Source: Ariolimax columbianus
Taxonomy: Eukaryota > Mollusca > Gastropoda > Stylommatophora > Arionidae
Direction: 5' to 3'
DNA: 64,000 nt
NCBI GenBank assembly: GCA_036924085.1
Contig: JAVGWX010000013.1
Coordinates: 43,842,675-43,906,674 of the forward strand
Shown: positions 63,161 through 64,000 of the stretch, one piece after another
Numbering within the stretch: the stretch's first letter is position 1
Layout: every line of letters begins with the position of its first letter
Position numbers and translations under genes: made by a program
The notes under the pieces: model-generated
Told to the model about the DNA's origin: nothing
Databases searched by the model: none
Seen by the model: the letters and a program-made list of their open reading frames with translations, nothing else

Positions 63161-64000
63161 CTAACCTGTACGAGCAGTGGGTAGCTTCAGAAGAATGACC
63201 TGTTTGCTTTCTGTCTGGTGGTACTTGTTAATGTGCCGCGTGAGGCCTGGCGAACTGTGGAACGTGCTTGGACAATGCTTACATGAGTAAACCTTCGCAG
63301 CATGAATGGACAAAACGTGCTTGTCTAACGCTGTCTTCTTGGTGAAGGTCATATCACACGAGCTGCAAGCAAGCTTAGAAGTGAATCCGTTTGTTAATGA
63401 CTCTAGATTGAGTCTTACTGACTTGTCCGTGAATGTTTTACCACACTCACCTCTAAGGATTCGACTGGGAAAACTACAAATGTCACGTCTTTCATGTGGT
63501 GTCATGATCTCAACTTTGGAATTAGTTGTTTTATTACTGATACTAATGGTTTCTCTCAGCATGTTATCACCATTATCTTTGCTGTGCTGACTCGCAAAAT
63601 GTTTCCGAAGAAATGTCTCTCTTTTGAATTTTTTCCCGCAAACAGAACACACATTCCAACGATGGTTCTGTCCCTCGAATAAGGCGCTCTTCTTTTGCAG
63701 GTTCTGTTTCTGTTGTCTGTCATTGCTTCCTTTATTTGTTGAAGCTAAATTATGATGCTGCTGAAAAGATAATGATGAAGAAACGTTTATGATTTCATCA
63801 GTTAATGGACTAGAATTCAGGAAGGCGTTTTGTAAAATGACAGCTTCGATGTTTTTGTTCACAGTTTTATCACAAATGTTGTTGTGATCAACGTTTCGGC
63901 TGATGGTAGTGTCAGTGCTGCAGTGACTACCTGAAACAAGTGCTGGCGTTGTCGTTGTTGCTGAAGTTATTGGTGCGGTCTCCGTACTGCAATCGTGAGA
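63161..64000 (-). CDS. C2H2 zinc-finger protein, 3' part, runs off the window edge
   Basis: The minus-strand frame is open from the window edge (64000) to a TGA/TAG-type stop at 63161-63163, about 279 residues, with no need for a start inside the window. It has a Ser/Thr/Asn-rich region first, then finger 1 in CSVCGKKFKRETFLRKH..SQH (C-x2-C-x12-H-x4-H). A partial finger-like CGKTF segment lacks its partner Cys and His. Then come CSSCDMTFTKKTALDKH..SIH and CKHCPSTFHSSPGLTRH..KYH, both C-x2-C-x12-H-x4-H. The linkers are not the tight TGEKP type. It is probably a nuclear DNA-binding protein, but its target is unknown. A possible donor (ACAG/GTTAGC) just before the stop means a further exon is conceivable. 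Confidence 0.8.
   Translation of the reverse strand, partial: SHDCSTETAPITSATTTTPALVSGSHCSTDTTISRNVDHNNICDKTVNKNIEAVILQNAFLNSSPLTDEIINVSSSLSFQQHHNLASTNKGSNDRQQKQNLQKKSALFEGQNHRWNVCSVCGKKFKRETFLRKHFASQHSKDNGDNMLRETISISNKTTNSKVEIMTPHERRDICSFPSRILRGECGKTFTDKSVRLNLESLTNGFTSKLACSSCDMTFTKKTALDKHVLSIHAAKVYSCKHCPSTFHSSPGLTRHINKYHQTESKQVILLKLPTARTG

Overview
This is a gene-poor, repeat-dense stretch of an animal nuclear genome. Interrupted protein kinase genes with GT-AG introns, non-LTR retrotransposons, tRNA-derived SINEs and a eukaryotic 18S rRNA fragment rule out a bacterium. The 18S text reads most like lophotrochozoan, probably molluscan, 18S; this is a judgement from memory, not an alignment.

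The core is a head-to-head pair of testis-specific serine kinase (TSSK) genes. A TSSK4-like gene runs on the minus strand from an ATG at 30406 (exon 1, 29546-30406), with its C-lobe exon 6.5 kb away at 22871-22997. A TSSK1/2-like gene runs on the plus strand from an ATG at 30816 through five exons (30816-31100, 38115-38263, 41545-41752, 43333-43467, 47161-47262). All of its junctions are in phase and the exons encode a complete 292-residue kinase. The start codons are 409 bp apart, which suggests a shared bidirectional promoter. Each gene carries a sense-strand (TTC)n tract just inside intron 1. A C2H2 zinc-finger gene runs off the right edge on the minus strand (63161-64000).

Almost everything else is repeats. 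Three 5'-truncated copies of one I/Jockey-type LINE (RT plus RNase H, GAA tail) have visible target-site duplications (3944-4849, 6223-8436, 17817-19278). There are many decayed fragments of CR1-like and RTE-like LINEs. There are six copies of a tRNA-derived SINE (SINE-A), several copies of a second (SINE-B) whose 3' end matches the CR1-like LINE tail, traces of a third (SINE-C), and a palindromic mariner derivative (19943-20625). At least five further dispersed families (named C to G here) recur on both strands. Region 14.8-16.9 kb is a GC-rich block with a truncated 18S rRNA copy behind a spacer-like leader.

Tandem arrays with units of about 15 to 67 bp fill much of the rest, especially 48.8-57 kb. 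Several seem to have grown out of mobile-element sequence: a 35-bp array inside an RT reading frame, a 50-bp array at the 3' end of a LINE reading frame, and a 37-bp array from the end of dispersed family F. The long uninterrupted reading frames outside the kinases, the zinc-finger gene and the LINEs come from these arrays and are not genes.
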